Below, piece after piece: positions 8,430 to 17,428 of a stretch of 50,282 nt of DNA. Under the pieces are notes generated by a model, which saw only the letters and a program-made list of their open reading frames with translations, had not been told where the DNA came from and searched no databases. A program made the position numbers and the translations under genes. Every line of letters starts with the position of its first letter. Within the stretch, counting starts at the first letter, position 1. The DNA comes from Acidobacteriota bacterium (GTDB taxonomy: Bacteria > Acidobacteriota > Vicinamibacteria > Vicinamibacterales > Fen-181): assembly GCA_025363775.1 (NCBI GenBank), contig JANYLG010000057.1, positions 1 through 50,282 on the forward strand, in the 5' to 3' direction.

Positions 8430-8636
8430 ATGACCGGCCTCGACCGTACCAGTCTCAGCTTGTTTGGCATGATTGGCGTCGTGGCGGCCGTCCTGGCCTC
8501 GGCGACGATTTGGCTGGTTCTTACCGACCCGGTCACCGTCGCCAACTCGGTCAACGAGGGCGACGTCTCCCCGCTGATCCGCGAGATTGCCTCCGCCGTC
8601 TACGAAGCCCTCAAGGGATTGCTGAAATACTTGTAG
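8430..8636 (+). CDS. Small single-pass membrane protein, unknown function
   Basis: The 68-aa ORF starts at ATG 8430 and has one hydrophobic helix at about residues 9-30 (LFGMIGVVAAVLASATIWLV), then a polar tail ending in LKGLLKYL. Its composition looks like a real protein and it sits 99 nt after the M16 pair in the same direction. No recognised domain and only a poor ribosome binding site. It could belong to the peptidase operon; a TACACT -10-like box at about 8345 could serve it separately. Confidence 0.55.
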   Translation: MTGLDRTSLSLFGMIGVVAAVLASATIWLVLTDPVTVANSVNEGDVSPLIREIASAVYEALKGLLKYL

Positions 8637-8637
8637 T

Positions 8638-8874
8638 GGCCAGTTGCCAGTTGCCAGTCTGTCACGCGCGACTGGCGACAACTGGCTTCAAAACCCAATC
8701 CGGCGCTGTTCGGGTCCTGTCGGCGATCAGCCCCACCCGTCCTCGGCCCGACAAACACGATCACGGCTGACGGGCCTGCGTGGCGGGCGGGGCGCCCCGC
8801 TCGCCGCCACCCGCCTGCGGGTTTTGAAACCGCCTCCAGCCACTGCCCGCTGCCGGCTGCCAGCTGCCAGCTTC
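8638..8874. repeat. Nested inverted-repeat region between convergent genes
   Basis: No gene. The left edge carries TTGCCAG heptads and an imperfect stem (CCAGTTGCCAGT near 8644 against ACTGGCGACAACTGG at 8671-8685). GGCTTCAAAACCC (8684-8696) is repeated inverted at 8819-8831 with one mismatch. The centre holds the perfect palindrome GCGGGGCGCCCCGC (8787-8800). The right edge returns to GCTGCCAGCTGCCAG heptads directly before the hydrolase stop codon. This could be a MITE-like element or a two-way terminator. Confidence 0.6.
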
Positions 8875-9927
8875 CTACAGGTTCTTCACCAGGAACTTCG
8901 TCAGCACGTATCCATCCAGGTACTTGAACGGCGTGAGCCCCGTCGTGTAGTGGCCGCACGGCAGGACGGCGAGCTGGTAGGGAACACCGAGGCGCTGGAA
9001 CTCCCGAATCAGGTCGAGCGACAAGTGGACGGGGAACGTGGTGTCGTAACGCGCGTAGACCAGCAGCGTCTTCTTGTCGTGCAGGCGCGAGACGTACGCC
9101 TGCGGGCTGATCGGCATCCACAGCTCGCGCAGCCGGTCGAGCGTGATGTGGCCGTCGAGACCCGCGCGGACATGTTCCGTGGACATCCCCTCCCAGACGA
9201 CATCCGCGAAGTAGCGCGACACGTGGTTCAGCGCCTCGGTCCGGATCAGCGGCTCGTGTGCCGACGTCAGCATCGCCAGGCATGAACCCAGGCTCGTCCC
9301 GAGGATTCCAATCCGCTCGTAGCCTTCGCGCGCCAGCCAGGCGACCGCCCGACGCGCATCCACCACCGCCTGGCGGCACACCTGCATCGTGCGCGCGACG
9401 TTGGCGCTGACGATGAAATCCGCGCGCCGCAGCTCGGGCGGCATCCGCCGGTCGTGGTAGGGCAGGCTCATCCGCAGGGCATTCAACCCGAACCGCGAGA
9501 GCAGCCGGCAGAGGCCGACATGACCACCCGCGTCCGCGTTCCACTGCGGAAGGACGACGATGGCCCGCCGCCGGTCCTCGCGCCCGCCTTTCAGCCGAGG
9601 CGCCGTGAACAGCCGCCCGTAGACGATGTTGTTCTCCGGGTGAGGGGTCGTGATGACGCTCGGAAACGCGACGGTACCCGCCCACCCGCCATCGTTCGTG
9701 GAATCAGGTTCCCAGGCAAAGTCGCTGGTCGGCGGCGTCTCGAAGAACCGGGGCGAATCCTCCAGCGCCGCCTTCGCCCAATCGGCGAGGACGACGTCCG
9801 CAGGCGTGTCTAGAGCATGGCCGTTCGCGGCCATCCAGTCGAGCCCCCACTCGAAGGGGCGGACGACGCGGTCGGGCGTGCGAGAGTAAAGACGGCGTTC
9901 CCAAGCGTAGAAGAAGGGAGCCAGCAT
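8875..9927 (-). CDS. Alpha/beta hydrolase family protein (ABHD18-like)
   Basis: The 350-aa protein has an alpha/beta-hydrolase core: a beta strand RRAIVVLPQWNADAG, the nucleophile elbow GILGTSLGS (Ser at about 214), a strand with LLVYARYDTTFP that should supply the acidic residue, and a C-terminal PCGHYTTG with the candidate catalytic His. The N-terminal WERRLYSRTPDRVVRPFEWG is characteristic of a long cytosolic subgroup. No signal peptide. Substrate unknown, perhaps an ester or peptide. Start ATG 9927 has no ribosome binding site but lies 9 nt after TACAAT, so a near-leaderless message is likely. The stop abuts heptad repeats. Confidence 0.8.
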   Translation of the reverse strand: MLAPFFYAWERRLYSRTPDRVVRPFEWGLDWMAANGHALDTPADVVLADWAKAALEDSPRFFETPPTSDFAWEPDSTNDGGWAGTVAFPSVITTPHPENNIVYGRLFTAPRLKGGREDRRRAIVVLPQWNADAGGHVGLCRLLSRFGLNALRMSLPYHDRRMPPELRRADFIVSANVARTMQVCRQAVVDARRAVAWLAREGYERIGILGTSLGSCLAMLTSAHEPLIRTEALNHVSRYFADVVWEGMSTEHVRAGLDGHITLDRLRELWMPISPQAYVSRLHDKKTLLVYARYDTTFPVHLSLDLIREFQRLGVPYQLAVLPCGHYTTGLTPFKYLDGYVLTKFLVKNL

Positions 9928-9936
9928 TGCCGGGCT

Positions 9937-9965
9937 ATTGTACCAAACGCCCGCAGTGGCGTCAG
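9937..9965 (-). promoter_or_regulatory. Sigma70-type promoter of the hydrolase gene, -35 within the 20-bp repeat
   Basis: On the minus strand it reads CTGACG, a 17-bp spacer, then TACAAT (-10 at 9937-9942), 9 nt before the ATG. The CTGACG is part of the outermost unit of the 20-bp repeat array. Confidence 0.5.
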
Positions 9966-10150
9966 CCCCGACCCCTCATCGTCAGCACCGACCCTTCGCC
10001 GTCAGTCCCCGACCCTTCGCGGGGCTGAAGCCCCACGCCACACCGACACCCGTTGCTCGGCGCCGATCTGCGTCAGTTCCGACCCTTCATCGTCAGTTCC
10101 GACCCCTCATCGTCAGCACCGACCCGTCGTCCTCAGCATCGATTCTTCGC
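9960..10150. repeat. About 20-bp tandem repeat array, locus 2, with an embedded 28-bp-family unit
   Basis: Seven to eight units of the same family as at 1432-1656 (CGACCCTTCATCGTCAGTTC and CGTCAGCAC variants). They fill most of the 229-bp gap between the hydrolase start and the korB stop, which lies 7 nt further. At about 10019-10046 the array is interrupted by one copy of the unit found at the left edge of the window (GCGGGGCTGAAGCCCC core). Confidence 0.85.
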
Positions 10151-10156
10151 CGTGCG

Positions 10157-11209
10157 TTAGCGCAGCGCGTCCATGATCGCGTCGAGCGCCTCGCGCGGCG
10201 GCCGCGTCTTCTCGGCCGGCAGCGACGCGAGCGGCTGGTCGACCAGGTTGAGGAGCGCCAGGAAATCGGGGCGATTGGGCTCGATATAGATCAGGCCGGT
10301 GGCAACCTCGCCACGGGCGGCCGACTCGTAGATCACCCGCCGCGCCATCGACTTGTTCGTCGGGTCGTAGTCGCCCGCCAGCTTCTTCAGGAAGACCGTC
10401 GACCCGTCGTGCAGGCTGACGGCCTGCACCGTGCCAGGCTCGTAGTCCACCGAGATGTCCTCGAAGAACGGCACGAAGCTGATCTCCTCGAGCGGTTCGT
10501 CGTGGTCTTTCACGTACGAGTAACTCTTGGTGGACCCTTCGTGGTCGTTGAACGTCACGCAGGGCGAGATGATGTCGAGCATCGCGGTACCGCGGTGGGC
10601 GATCGCCGCCTCGAGCAGCGACAGCATCTGCCTCTTGTCGCCCGAGAACGAGCGCGCGACGAAGCTGGCGCCGAGATCGATCGCCAGCGCGCACAGGTCA
10701 ATCGCCGGCAGGTCGTTCACCACGCCGTTCTTGAGCGTCGATCCGATGTCGGCCGTCGGCGACAACTGCCCCTTGGTGAGGCCGTAGCAGCCGTTGTTCT
10801 CGACGATGTAGATCATCGGCACGTTGCGCCGCATCAGGTGAACGAACTGGCCGATGCCGATCGCGCCCGTGTCGCCGTCACCGCTCACGCCGATCGCGAG
10901 CATGCCCTTGTTGGCCAGCATCGCCCCAGTCGCCACCGACGGCATTCGCCCGTGGACCGCGTTGAGCCCGTGCGACTGGCCGAGAAAATAGGCCGGGCTC
11001 TTGCTCGAGCACCCGATCCCCGAGAGCTTGATCACCTGCTGGCCGTCCACGCCCATCTCGAAGAACGCCTCGATGATCCGCTCGGAGATCGCGTTGTGGC
11101 CGCAGCCAGCGCAGAGAGTGCTCTTCCCGCCCCGATAGGCTGTCAGTGCAAGGCCGATGCGGTTGACCTTCTTGCCAGGCGCCGGGGTTGGGGTTCCAGG
11201 GATGGTCAT
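10157..11209 (-). CDS. korB: 2-oxoglutarate:ferredoxin oxidoreductase, beta (TPP-binding) subunit
   Basis: Beta subunit of a 2-oxoacid:acceptor oxidoreductase that decarboxylates 2-oxoglutarate to succinyl-CoA and reduces ferredoxin. Length 350 aa. CAGCGH (33-38) and further cysteines (about 67, and one in DIISPC) are candidate [4Fe-4S] ligands. The TPP motif runs from GDGD (110-113) to ENNG (137-140). Start ATG 11209 (MTIPGTPTP) is chosen over an upstream in-frame extension that overlaps korA. It lies 16 nt after korA. The neighbouring sucCD genes, which use succinyl-CoA, support 2-oxoglutarate rather than pyruvate as substrate. The stop is followed at once by the 20-bp repeat array. Confidence 0.92.
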   Translation of the reverse strand: MTIPGTPTPAPGKKVNRIGLALTAYRGGKSTLCAGCGHNAISERIIEAFFEMGVDGQQVIKLSGIGCSSKSPAYFLGQSHGLNAVHGRMPSVATGAMLANKGMLAIGVSGDGDTGAIGIGQFVHLMRRNVPMIYIVENNGCYGLTKGQLSPTADIGSTLKNGVVNDLPAIDLCALAIDLGASFVARSFSGDKRQMLSLLEAAIAHRGTAMLDIISPCVTFNDHEGSTKSYSYVKDHDEPLEEISFVPFFEDISVDYEPGTVQAVSLHDGSTVFLKKLAGDYDPTNKSMARRVIYESAARGEVATGLIYIEPNRPDFLALLNLVDQPLASLPAEKTRPPREALDAIMDALR

Positions 11210-11225
11210 CGGTAATCCTCGCTGC

Positions 11226-13061
11226 CTACTTCCGTTCCTGTCGCAGAATCTCGTCCGTGATCGTGCGCGCGTCGAGCGGAAGCCCGTCATAGTGCAGCAC
11301 GCTCCTCAGCCGCGGCGCGAGCGCCGCGTCCACGTCCAGCTTCACGAGCGCTGCCATCTGGCCGTCGCGGTTCTGTTCCACGATGTAGACGCGGTCGTGG
11401 GCGGCGACGAACGCCTCGACGTCCCGGCTGAAGGGAAAGGCCCGCAGCCTGAGGTACGACGTCTCGATCCCCGCCTCCTGCCTGAGTTGGTCGCGGCTCT
11501 CGGCGATCCCCCAATGGCTGGTCCCGTAGCCGATGATGCCGATGCGCGCCCCGTCCGCGCGGTCGATGACGGGCGGCGGCATCAGCGTGCGCGCGTGCTG
11601 GAACTTGCGATCGATCCGGTCGATGTTGGCCACGTAGTCCGCCGGCCGCTCGCTGTACTGTCCGCGCTCGTTGTGGCCGGACCCGCGGCAGAAATACGTG
11701 GGCAGGCCGTCCCCTGCCACCGTCCGATACGGGATGCCGTCGCCATCCACGTCTTTGTAGCGACCCCACTCGCCGAGTGCCTGGAGTTTCTCTGCCGTCA
11801 GGCGCTTGCCACGGTCGAGCGGCTTCTCGGGATACGGAAACGGGTCCGCCATCCACGTGTTCATGCCGAGGTCGAGGTCGGACATGACGAACACCGGCGT
11901 CTGCAGCCCATCGGCCAGGTCGAACGCCTCGATCGCCATCTCGTAGACCTCGCCCGGCGATGACGGCAGGAACATCGGGTGGCGCGTGTCGCCGTGCGAC
12001 AGGAACGCCGTGGAGAGAATGTCGCCCTGTGCGGTCCGAGTCGGGAGCCCGGTCGAGGGGCCGACGCGCTGCACATCGAAGACCACAGTCGGAATTTCTG
12101 CGTAGTAGCCGAGCCCGATGAACTCCGACATCAGCGAGATGCCCGGGCCGGCCGTCGCGGTCATCGAGCGCGCGCCGAGCCAGCCGGCGCCGAGCGCCAT
12201 GCCCAGCGCGCTCAGCTCGTCCTCCGCCTGAACGATGGCGAATGTCGCCTTCCCGGTCTCCTTGTCCATGCGGTACTGCCGCATGTAGGTCGCCAGCGTC
12301 TCGCACACGCTGGACGACGGGGTGATCGGGTACCACGCCACGACCGTCACGCCGGCCATCATCGCCCCGATGGCGCCGGCGGCGTTCCCATCGATCAGGA
12401 TCTTCCCCGCCGTCGCGGTCATCGGTTCCACGCGGAACAGGTCGCGCTTCTCCAGGCTGTTGACCGCGAAATCGAACCCGGCCTGCAGGGCGGCCATGTT
12501 CAGGGCCATGGCCCTGGCCTTCTTCGCCAACTGCTTGCCGAGCGCCTGTTCCATCTGCGCCAGGTCGATGTTGAGCAGGCGCGCCAGCACGCCATCGTAG
12601 ATCACGTTGCGCACGAGCTTGCGCATCTTCGCATCTGGGCAGACCGTGGCCACGAGCTTGTCGAACGGCACCGGGTAGAAGACGAGGTCGTCGCGGACGT
12701 CGTTGAGCTTCAACGGCTCGTCGTAGAGGGCCACGGCGCCGGGCGCGAGGCCCAGCACGTCGTCGCGCGCGGTCTCGGGGTTCATCGCGACGAGGATGTC
12801 TATTTCCTTCTTCCGCCCGCTGTAGCCGTGCCGGCTCGCCCGGATCGTAAACCAGGTGGGCAACCCCGCGATGTTCGAGGGGAAGAGGTTCTTGCCAGAC
12901 ACGGGCACGCCCGTCTGGAACAGCGATCGCAACAGAACCAGGTTCGCCGTCTGACTTCCCGACCCGTTCACGGTCGCGATCTGGATGCTGAAGTCGTTCA
13001 CGACGGCGGTCGTGGCGGACCTCCCAGTCGCTTCCTGCACGGCGAGTTCTGGAGGTGTCAT
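11226..13061 (-). CDS. korA: 2-oxoglutarate:ferredoxin oxidoreductase, fused gamma-alpha subunit
   Basis: The 611-aa protein carries the gamma domain first (about 20-200, with GSGSQTANLVLLRSL and PSNIAGLPTWFTIR) and the pyrimidine-binding alpha domain after it (from about 220, with AWYPITPSSSVCETL and TATAGPGISLMSEFIG). The C-terminus is the usual core domain (IGYGTSHWGIAESRDQL, VYIVEQNRDGQMAALV). This gamma-alpha fusion with a separate beta is the KorAB type. ATG at 13061 is chosen because GGGGA lies 6 nt upstream; ATG 13067 is possible. It forms an operon with korB, and the complex is cytoplasmic. Confidence 0.92.
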   Translation of the reverse strand: MTPPELAVQEATGRSATTAVVNDFSIQIATVNGSGSQTANLVLLRSLFQTGVPVSGKNLFPSNIAGLPTWFTIRASRHGYSGRKKEIDILVAMNPETARDDVLGLAPGAVALYDEPLKLNDVRDDLVFYPVPFDKLVATVCPDAKMRKLVRNVIYDGVLARLLNIDLAQMEQALGKQLAKKARAMALNMAALQAGFDFAVNSLEKRDLFRVEPMTATAGKILIDGNAAGAIGAMMAGVTVVAWYPITPSSSVCETLATYMRQYRMDKETGKATFAIVQAEDELSALGMALGAGWLGARSMTATAGPGISLMSEFIGLGYYAEIPTVVFDVQRVGPSTGLPTRTAQGDILSTAFLSHGDTRHPMFLPSSPGEVYEMAIEAFDLADGLQTPVFVMSDLDLGMNTWMADPFPYPEKPLDRGKRLTAEKLQALGEWGRYKDVDGDGIPYRTVAGDGLPTYFCRGSGHNERGQYSERPADYVANIDRIDRKFQHARTLMPPPVIDRADGARIGIIGYGTSHWGIAESRDQLRQEAGIETSYLRLRAFPFSRDVEAFVAAHDRVYIVEQNRDGQMAALVKLDVDAALAPRLRSVLHYDGLPLDARTITDEILRQERK

Positions 13062-13131
13062 GCGCATTCCCCGAAAACCGATCTGGGGTGGCAGGGCTCG
13101 CACCCGGCATGGGACCCGACCAAAAGTGGGA

Positions 13132-14007
13132 TCAGGAAGAGCGGAGCGCTACCCTGACCGCAGCCCCTATCTCGGCCGGGCTCTTCACCACATGCACCCC
13201 GACCGCCGAGAGGGCCGCCATCTTCTCCGCCGCGGTGCCCTTGCCGCCGGCGATAATCGCCCCCGCGTGCCCCATCCGACGCCCCGGCGGCGCCGTCTGG
13301 CCCGCGATGAAGCTGACGACCGGCTTCCTGAACTCCCGCTTGATGAAGTCTGCCGCTTCTTCCTCGGCCGTGCCGCCGATCTCCCCAATCATCACGACTG
13401 CCTCGGTCTCCGGGTCGGCATTGAAGAGCCGGAGCGCATCGACGAACGTGGTCCCGATGATCGGGTCGCCGCCGATGCCGATGCACGTCGTCTGCCCGTA
13501 GCCGAGTTGCGTTGTCTGCTGGATCGCCTCGTAGGTCAGCGTCCCGCTGCGCGAGACGATGCCGACACACCCTTCCTTGCAGATGTGGCCGGGGATGATG
13601 CCGGCCTTCGCCTTGCCGGGAGAGATCAGCCCCGGGCAGATCGGGCCGATCAGCCGGGACGGCTTCCCGCGCATGAACGTCACGACCCGCATCATGTCGA
13701 GCGTCGGGATGCCCTCGGTGATGCAGACGACGAGGGCGAGCCCGGCGTCCACCGCTTCCATCACCGTGTCGGCGCCCGCGGGAGGCGGGACGAAGATCAA
13801 CGACGCGTTCGCCCCCGTCTCGGCCACCGCCTGGTGGACGGTGTTGAAGATCGGCCAGCCTTCGTGGATGGTGCCGCCCTTGCCCGGCGTGACGCCGCCG
13901 ACAATCGTCGTGCCGTATGCGGCGGCCGCCTTGGCGTGAAACGTGCCCTCGCGGCCCGTGAGGCCCTGGACGAGGAGACGCGTGGATGTATCGAGGAGAA
14001 CTGCCAT
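13132..14007 (-). CDS. sucD: Succinyl-CoA synthetase, alpha subunit
   Basis: Alpha subunit of succinate-CoA ligase, which converts succinyl-CoA to succinate while making ATP or GTP. Length 291 aa matches the family. CoA-binding Rossmann region ([12 protein letters not shown]), [12 protein letters not shown], and the phosphorylated active-site His247 in RRMGHAGAI. The ATG overlaps the sucC stop by one base (TAATG), so translation is coupled. A 70-nt gap separates its stop from korA, so co-transcription with korAB is likely. Confidence 0.96.
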   Translation of the reverse strand: MAVLLDTSTRLLVQGLTGREGTFHAKAAAAYGTTIVGGVTPGKGGTIHEGWPIFNTVHQAVAETGANASLIFVPPPAGADTVMEAVDAGLALVVCITEGIPTLDMMRVVTFMRGKPSRLIGPICPGLISPGKAKAGIIPGHICKEGCVGIVSRSGTLTYEAIQQTTQLGYGQTTCIGIGGDPIIGTTFVDALRLFNADPETEAVVMIGEIGGTAEEEAADFIKREFRKPVVSFIAGQTAPPGRRMGHAGAIIAGGKGTAAEKMAALSAVGVHVVKSPAEIGAAVRVALRSS

Positions 14008-15170
14008 TAGCGACCTCCCGCCAGCTTCACCACGGTTGCCGCCGCCTGGTCCATCGCGTCGGCCGTCGTGAAGTTCAACCCGCTGTCGCGCAGCATCTGC
14101 TTGCCAGTCTCGACGTTCGTGCCTTCCATCCGGATCACGATCGGGAGCGTGACGTGCAGTTCCTTCACGGCCGCGACCAGCCCTTCGGCCAGGATGTCGC
14201 AGCGCAGGATGCCGCCGAAGATGTTGACGAACACGGCTTGCACGTTTCGGTCCGAGGTCAGGATCCGGACCGCGTTCTTGATCTGCTCTGCGGTCGCGCC
14301 CCCTCCGACGTCCAGGAAGTTCGCCGGCTCCCCGCCCGCCAGCTTGATGATGTCCATCGTCGCCATGGCCAGGCCGGCACCGTTGACCATGCAGCCGATA
14401 TTCCCGTCGAGCCGGATGTAGTTGAGCGAGTACTTCGACGCGTCGATCTCGAGCGGGTCCTCCTCGTCGAAGTCGCGAAGTTCCTTGATGTCCGGGTGGC
14501 GGAACAGCGCGTTGTCGTCGAAGGTCATCTTCGCGTCGAGCGCCAGAAGGTCGCCGGTCGCCGTGACGATCAGGGGGTTGATCTCGATGAGCGACGCGTC
14601 GGTCGCGCTGAAGGTCTCGGCAATCTGCGCCATGACCTTGACGGCCTTCCCGACGGCGGGCCCCTCGAGGCCGAGGCTGAACGCCAGGCTTCGCGCCTGG
14701 AACGGAAGCAGCCCCGTTGCCGGGTCGATGTGCGCCTTGAAGATCAGATGCGGGGTCTCGGCCGCCACCTTCTCGATCTCCATGCCGCCAGCCGGGCTCA
14801 CCATCAGCACCGGGCGCTCCGCCGCGCGGTCGATGACGAGACCCAGGTACAATTCCCGCGCGATCTGCAGCCCCTCCTCCACGAGGATCCGCTTGACGAT
14901 GCGCCCTTCGGGGCCGGTTTGGTGCGTGACCAGGCGCATGCCGATCATCTGCGTGGCGATCTGCTCGGCCTCGTCCGCCGTCTTCGCCAGCTTGACACCG
15001 CCGCCTTTGCCGCGCCCGCCCGCGTGGATCTGCGCCTTCACCACCACGGTGCCGCCCAGGCGTCTGGCAATCGCGCCCACCTCTGACGGCGTGTGCGCCA
15101 TCTCGCCGCGTGGCACGGGGACGCCGTGCCGGGCCAGGATGGCCTTACCCTGGTATTCGTGAATTTTCAC
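14007..15170 (-). CDS. sucC: Succinyl-CoA synthetase, beta subunit (ADP/GDP-forming)
   Basis: The 387-aa ATP-grasp subunit binds nucleotide and succinate. N-terminal [20 protein letters not shown], then [17 protein letters not shown] and the C-terminal [10 protein letters not shown] loop are diagnostic. The start is GTG at 15170 with GCGAGGATT upstream. It is the first gene of the minus-strand run sucC-sucD-korA-korB and diverges from sdhA across a 496-bp regulatory gap. Confidence 0.96.
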   Translation of the reverse strand: MKIHEYQGKAILARHGVPVPRGEMAHTPSEVGAIARRLGGTVVVKAQIHAGGRGKGGGVKLAKTADEAEQIATQMIGMRLVTHQTGPEGRIVKRILVEEGLQIARELYLGLVIDRAAERPVLMVSPAGGMEIEKVAAETPHLIFKAHIDPATGLLPFQARSLAFSLGLEGPAVGKAVKVMAQIAETFSATDASLIEINPLIVTATGDLLALDAKMTFDDNALFRHPDIKELRDFDEEDPLEIDASKYSLNYIRLDGNIGCMVNGAGLAMATMDIIKLAGGEPANFLDVGGGATAEQIKNAVRILTSDRNVQAVFVNIFGGILRCDILAEGLVAAVKELHVTLPIVIRMEGTNVETGKQMLRDSGLNFTTADAMDQAAATVVKLAGGR

Positions 15171-15308
15171 AATCCTCGCCCCCGCATGAGAAGTGATCAG
15201 TCCCGCATGAGCCGTCCAGCCATGCTAGCGACGGGCGCCCGGCTGCGTCAAACGAAAACGGGGAGAGAACAGTTTCCTTAGGTCACCTCCCCTCCTTCGG
15301 CTCAACAC

Positions 15309-15341
15309 TTTCAACAGAATCTGTGGAAAACCCTGTTGAAA
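15309..15341. repeat. Inverted repeat flanking a DnaA-box-like nonamer
   Basis: TTTCAACAG (15309-15317) is perfectly inverted at 15333-15341 (CTGTTGAAA) around a 15-bp spacer holding TGTGGAAAA (15322-15330), the complement of TTTTCCACA, which fits the DnaA box consensus TTWTNCACA. It may be an operator for a regulator of the divergent TCA genes or a hairpin. Confidence 0.5.
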
Positions 15342-15533
15342 AGCGCCCGGCGAGTCGCAGTTTCCGCAACACAATCGCACGTTCTTCCACTTTGCACCAT
15401 CCTGGGGCATCACGCCATCTCCCCCCGGCTTTCAGCCACAATCCTGTGATCGGCAGCGAAGGCAGGCGTGATCTTCGTGGCTGAGTACGTCGGCAGCGGA
15501 CGTCGGCGCGACAGACGGCGAAAATACACCGAC

Positions 15534-15562
15534 TTGCAACCATCTGCGCACGGAGGTAGAAT
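15534..15562 (+). promoter_or_regulatory. Candidate sdhA promoter
   Basis: TTGCAA, a 17-bp spacer, then TAGAAT. The predicted transcript start is near 15569, giving a 5' leader of about 98 nt before sdhA. Confidence 0.5.
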
Positions 15563-15666
15563 TCGCCCGCTCGCCCGGTACCGTGCGCATGCCCTCCACG
15601 ACGCGCGGTTCCGTTTCTCCATGCTCACTCGCACGGGTACCAGATGTGACGTGCAAGGAGGTCCGG

Positions 15667-17382
15667 ATGGCTCAGAGCCTGACCCACGACGTTCTCATTC
15701 TCGGCGCGGGACTGGCCGGCCTGCGCGCCGCTGTCGAGATCTGTTCGCGCCTGGATGGTCGCGTGGACGTCGGCATCGTGTCGAAGGTGCAGTTGATGCG
15801 CGCTCACTCGGTGTGCGCAGAAGGCGGCACCGCGGCCGTGCTGCGCACCGAGGAAGGCGACTCGACCGACCTCCATGCCTGGGACACGAACAAGGGGTCC
15901 GACTTCCTCGCTGACCAGGATGTCGTCCGCCGCTTCGCCAACACGATTCCCAACGAAATCCGTCTGCTCGATCACTGGGGCATCCCGTGGACGCGCGACG
16001 AGCACGGCCGCATCGCGCAGCGCCCGTTCGGCGGGCACTCGTATCCCCGCGCGACCATGGCCGCCGACAAGACCGGCTTCTTCGAGCTGCAGACGCTGTA
16101 CGACCAGTTGCTGCGCTACAAGAGCTTCACGCGCTACGACGAGTTCTTCGTCACCGATCTGCTCGTGGAGGGCGGCCGGTTCGCCGGCCTGCTCGGCATC
16201 CACGCGCCGAGCGGCGACAGCGTGGTGCTGCGGGCCAAGGCGCTGCTGATCGCCACCGGGGGCGGCGGCACGCTGTACGGCTTCACCACCTACTCAGAAA
16301 CCGTCACGGGCGACGGGATGGCGATGGCCTACCGGGCGGGGCTGCCCCTCGAGGACATGGAGTTCCTCCAGTTCCATCCGACGGGGCTCGTGCCGAACGG
16401 CATCCTGATGACCGAGGCGTGCCGCGGCGAAGGCGGGTACCTGAAGAACGCCAAGGGCGAACGGTTCATGGAGCGCTACGCGCCGAGCAAGATGGAGCTC
16501 GCGCCGCGCGACATGGTCTCGCGCGCCGAGCAGATCGAGATCGAAGCCGGTCGCGGCATTCCGGGGTCAGACGGCCTCCCGTGCATCCACCTCGATCTCA
16601 CGCACCTCGGCGCCGAGCGCATCAACTCGCGCCTCCCGCTGATTCGGGAGGTGTGCATCAAGTTCATCGGCCTCGACCCGATCGAGAAGCCGATCCCGAT
16701 CCGGCCGGTGGCGCACTACTCGATGGGCGGAATCGAGACCAACATCGACGGCCTCACCCGAATCCCGGGCATCTGGGCGGCGGGCGAGGCCGCGGCGGTG
16801 TCGCTGCACGGCGCGAATCGCCTCGGCTCGAACTCGACCGGCGAGTGCCTGGTGTGGGGCGGCATTACCGGCGCGGAAATCGTGAAGGCGCTGCCGTCGC
16901 TCGGCAAGCCGGCGCCCGTCCCGGAGAAGCTCGTGGCCGACCGCCAAACGCACATCGCCGACCTGATGGCGCGGCAGGGGACGGAGAACCTCTACGCGCT
17001 GCGGCGCGAACTGCGTGCGATGATGGACCGCGACGTGGGCGTGTTCCGCACCGGCCAGGAACTGCGCCATGGGCTGTCGGTGGTCCGCGACATCCGGGAA
17101 CGGTCGGCGCACGCGCCCGTCAACGACAAGGGCGCGCTGTACAACTCGAACCTGTTCCACGCGCTCGAACTGGAGAACCTCCTCGCGCTCGCGGAGATCA
17201 CGATTGTCGGCGCGATCGCGCGCGAGGAGTCGCGCGGCGCCCACGCCCGTCGCGACTTCGAGACGCGCAACGACGAACAGTGGCTGAAGCATACGCTCGC
17301 CTGGTATACGGGGGGCGCGCCACGGCTCGACTACAAGCCCGTGGTCATCGATCAATGGAAGCCGGTGGAACGGATTTACTAG
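15667..17382 (+). CDS. sdhA: Succinate dehydrogenase / fumarate reductase flavoprotein subunit
   Basis: Oxidises succinate to fumarate with covalent FAD. The 571-aa protein begins DVLILGAGLAGLRAA (FAD dinucleotide fold). LMRAHSVCAEGG contains the His that carries FAD in this family. FLQFHPTG, the active-site region RGEGGYLKN and NRLGSNSTGECLVWGG are present. The start at 15667 has AAGGAGG 5 nt upstream; the reading frame is open for 28 more codons but lacks support. It is first in an operon with unusual order A-C-D-B (many bacteria have C-D-A-B). It works at the inner membrane with the next three products. Confidence 0.96.
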   Translation: MAQSLTHDVLILGAGLAGLRAAVEICSRLDGRVDVGIVSKVQLMRAHSVCAEGGTAAVLRTEEGDSTDLHAWDTNKGSDFLADQDVVRRFANTIPNEIRLLDHWGIPWTRDEHGRIAQRPFGGHSYPRATMAADKTGFFELQTLYDQLLRYKSFTRYDEFFVTDLLVEGGRFAGLLGIHAPSGDSVVLRAKALLIATGGGGTLYGFTTYSETVTGDGMAMAYRAGLPLEDMEFLQFHPTGLVPNGILMTEACRGEGGYLKNAKGERFMERYAPSKMELAPRDMVSRAEQIEIEAGRGIPGSDGLPCIHLDLTHLGAERINSRLPLIREVCIKFIGLDPIEKPIPIRPVAHYSMGGIETNIDGLTRIPGIWAAGEAAAVSLHGANRLGSNSTGECLVWGGITGAEIVKALPSLGKPAPVPEKLVADRQTHIADLMARQGTENLYALRRELRAMMDRDVGVFRTGQELRHGLSVVRDIRERSAHAPVNDKGALYNSNLFHALELENLLALAEITIVGAIAREESRGAHARRDFETRNDEQWLKHTLAWYTGGAPRLDYKPVVIDQWKPVERIY

Positions 17383-17428
17383 GGGGATCCACGAGTCGGG
17401 AGCCAGGATTCAGGACATTGAGGACACC

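Larger units (their letters stand above)
15171..15666. other. Divergent regulatory region between sucC and sdhA
   Basis: 496 bp without a convincing gene. It contains an inverted repeat (15309-15341), a sigma70-type promoter toward sdhA (15534-15562) and an AAGGAGG ribosome binding site at 15655-15661. A promoter for sucC is expected near 15200 but I cannot point to a good match. Confidence 0.6.

Noticed and set aside
8644-9285. 213-aa plus-strand frame
   Set aside because: Antisense to the alpha/beta hydrolase and runs through repeat sequence.
15322-15330. DnaA box as sign of a replication origin
   Set aside because: A single box with no cluster, AT-rich unwinding region, or dnaA/dnaN nearby.
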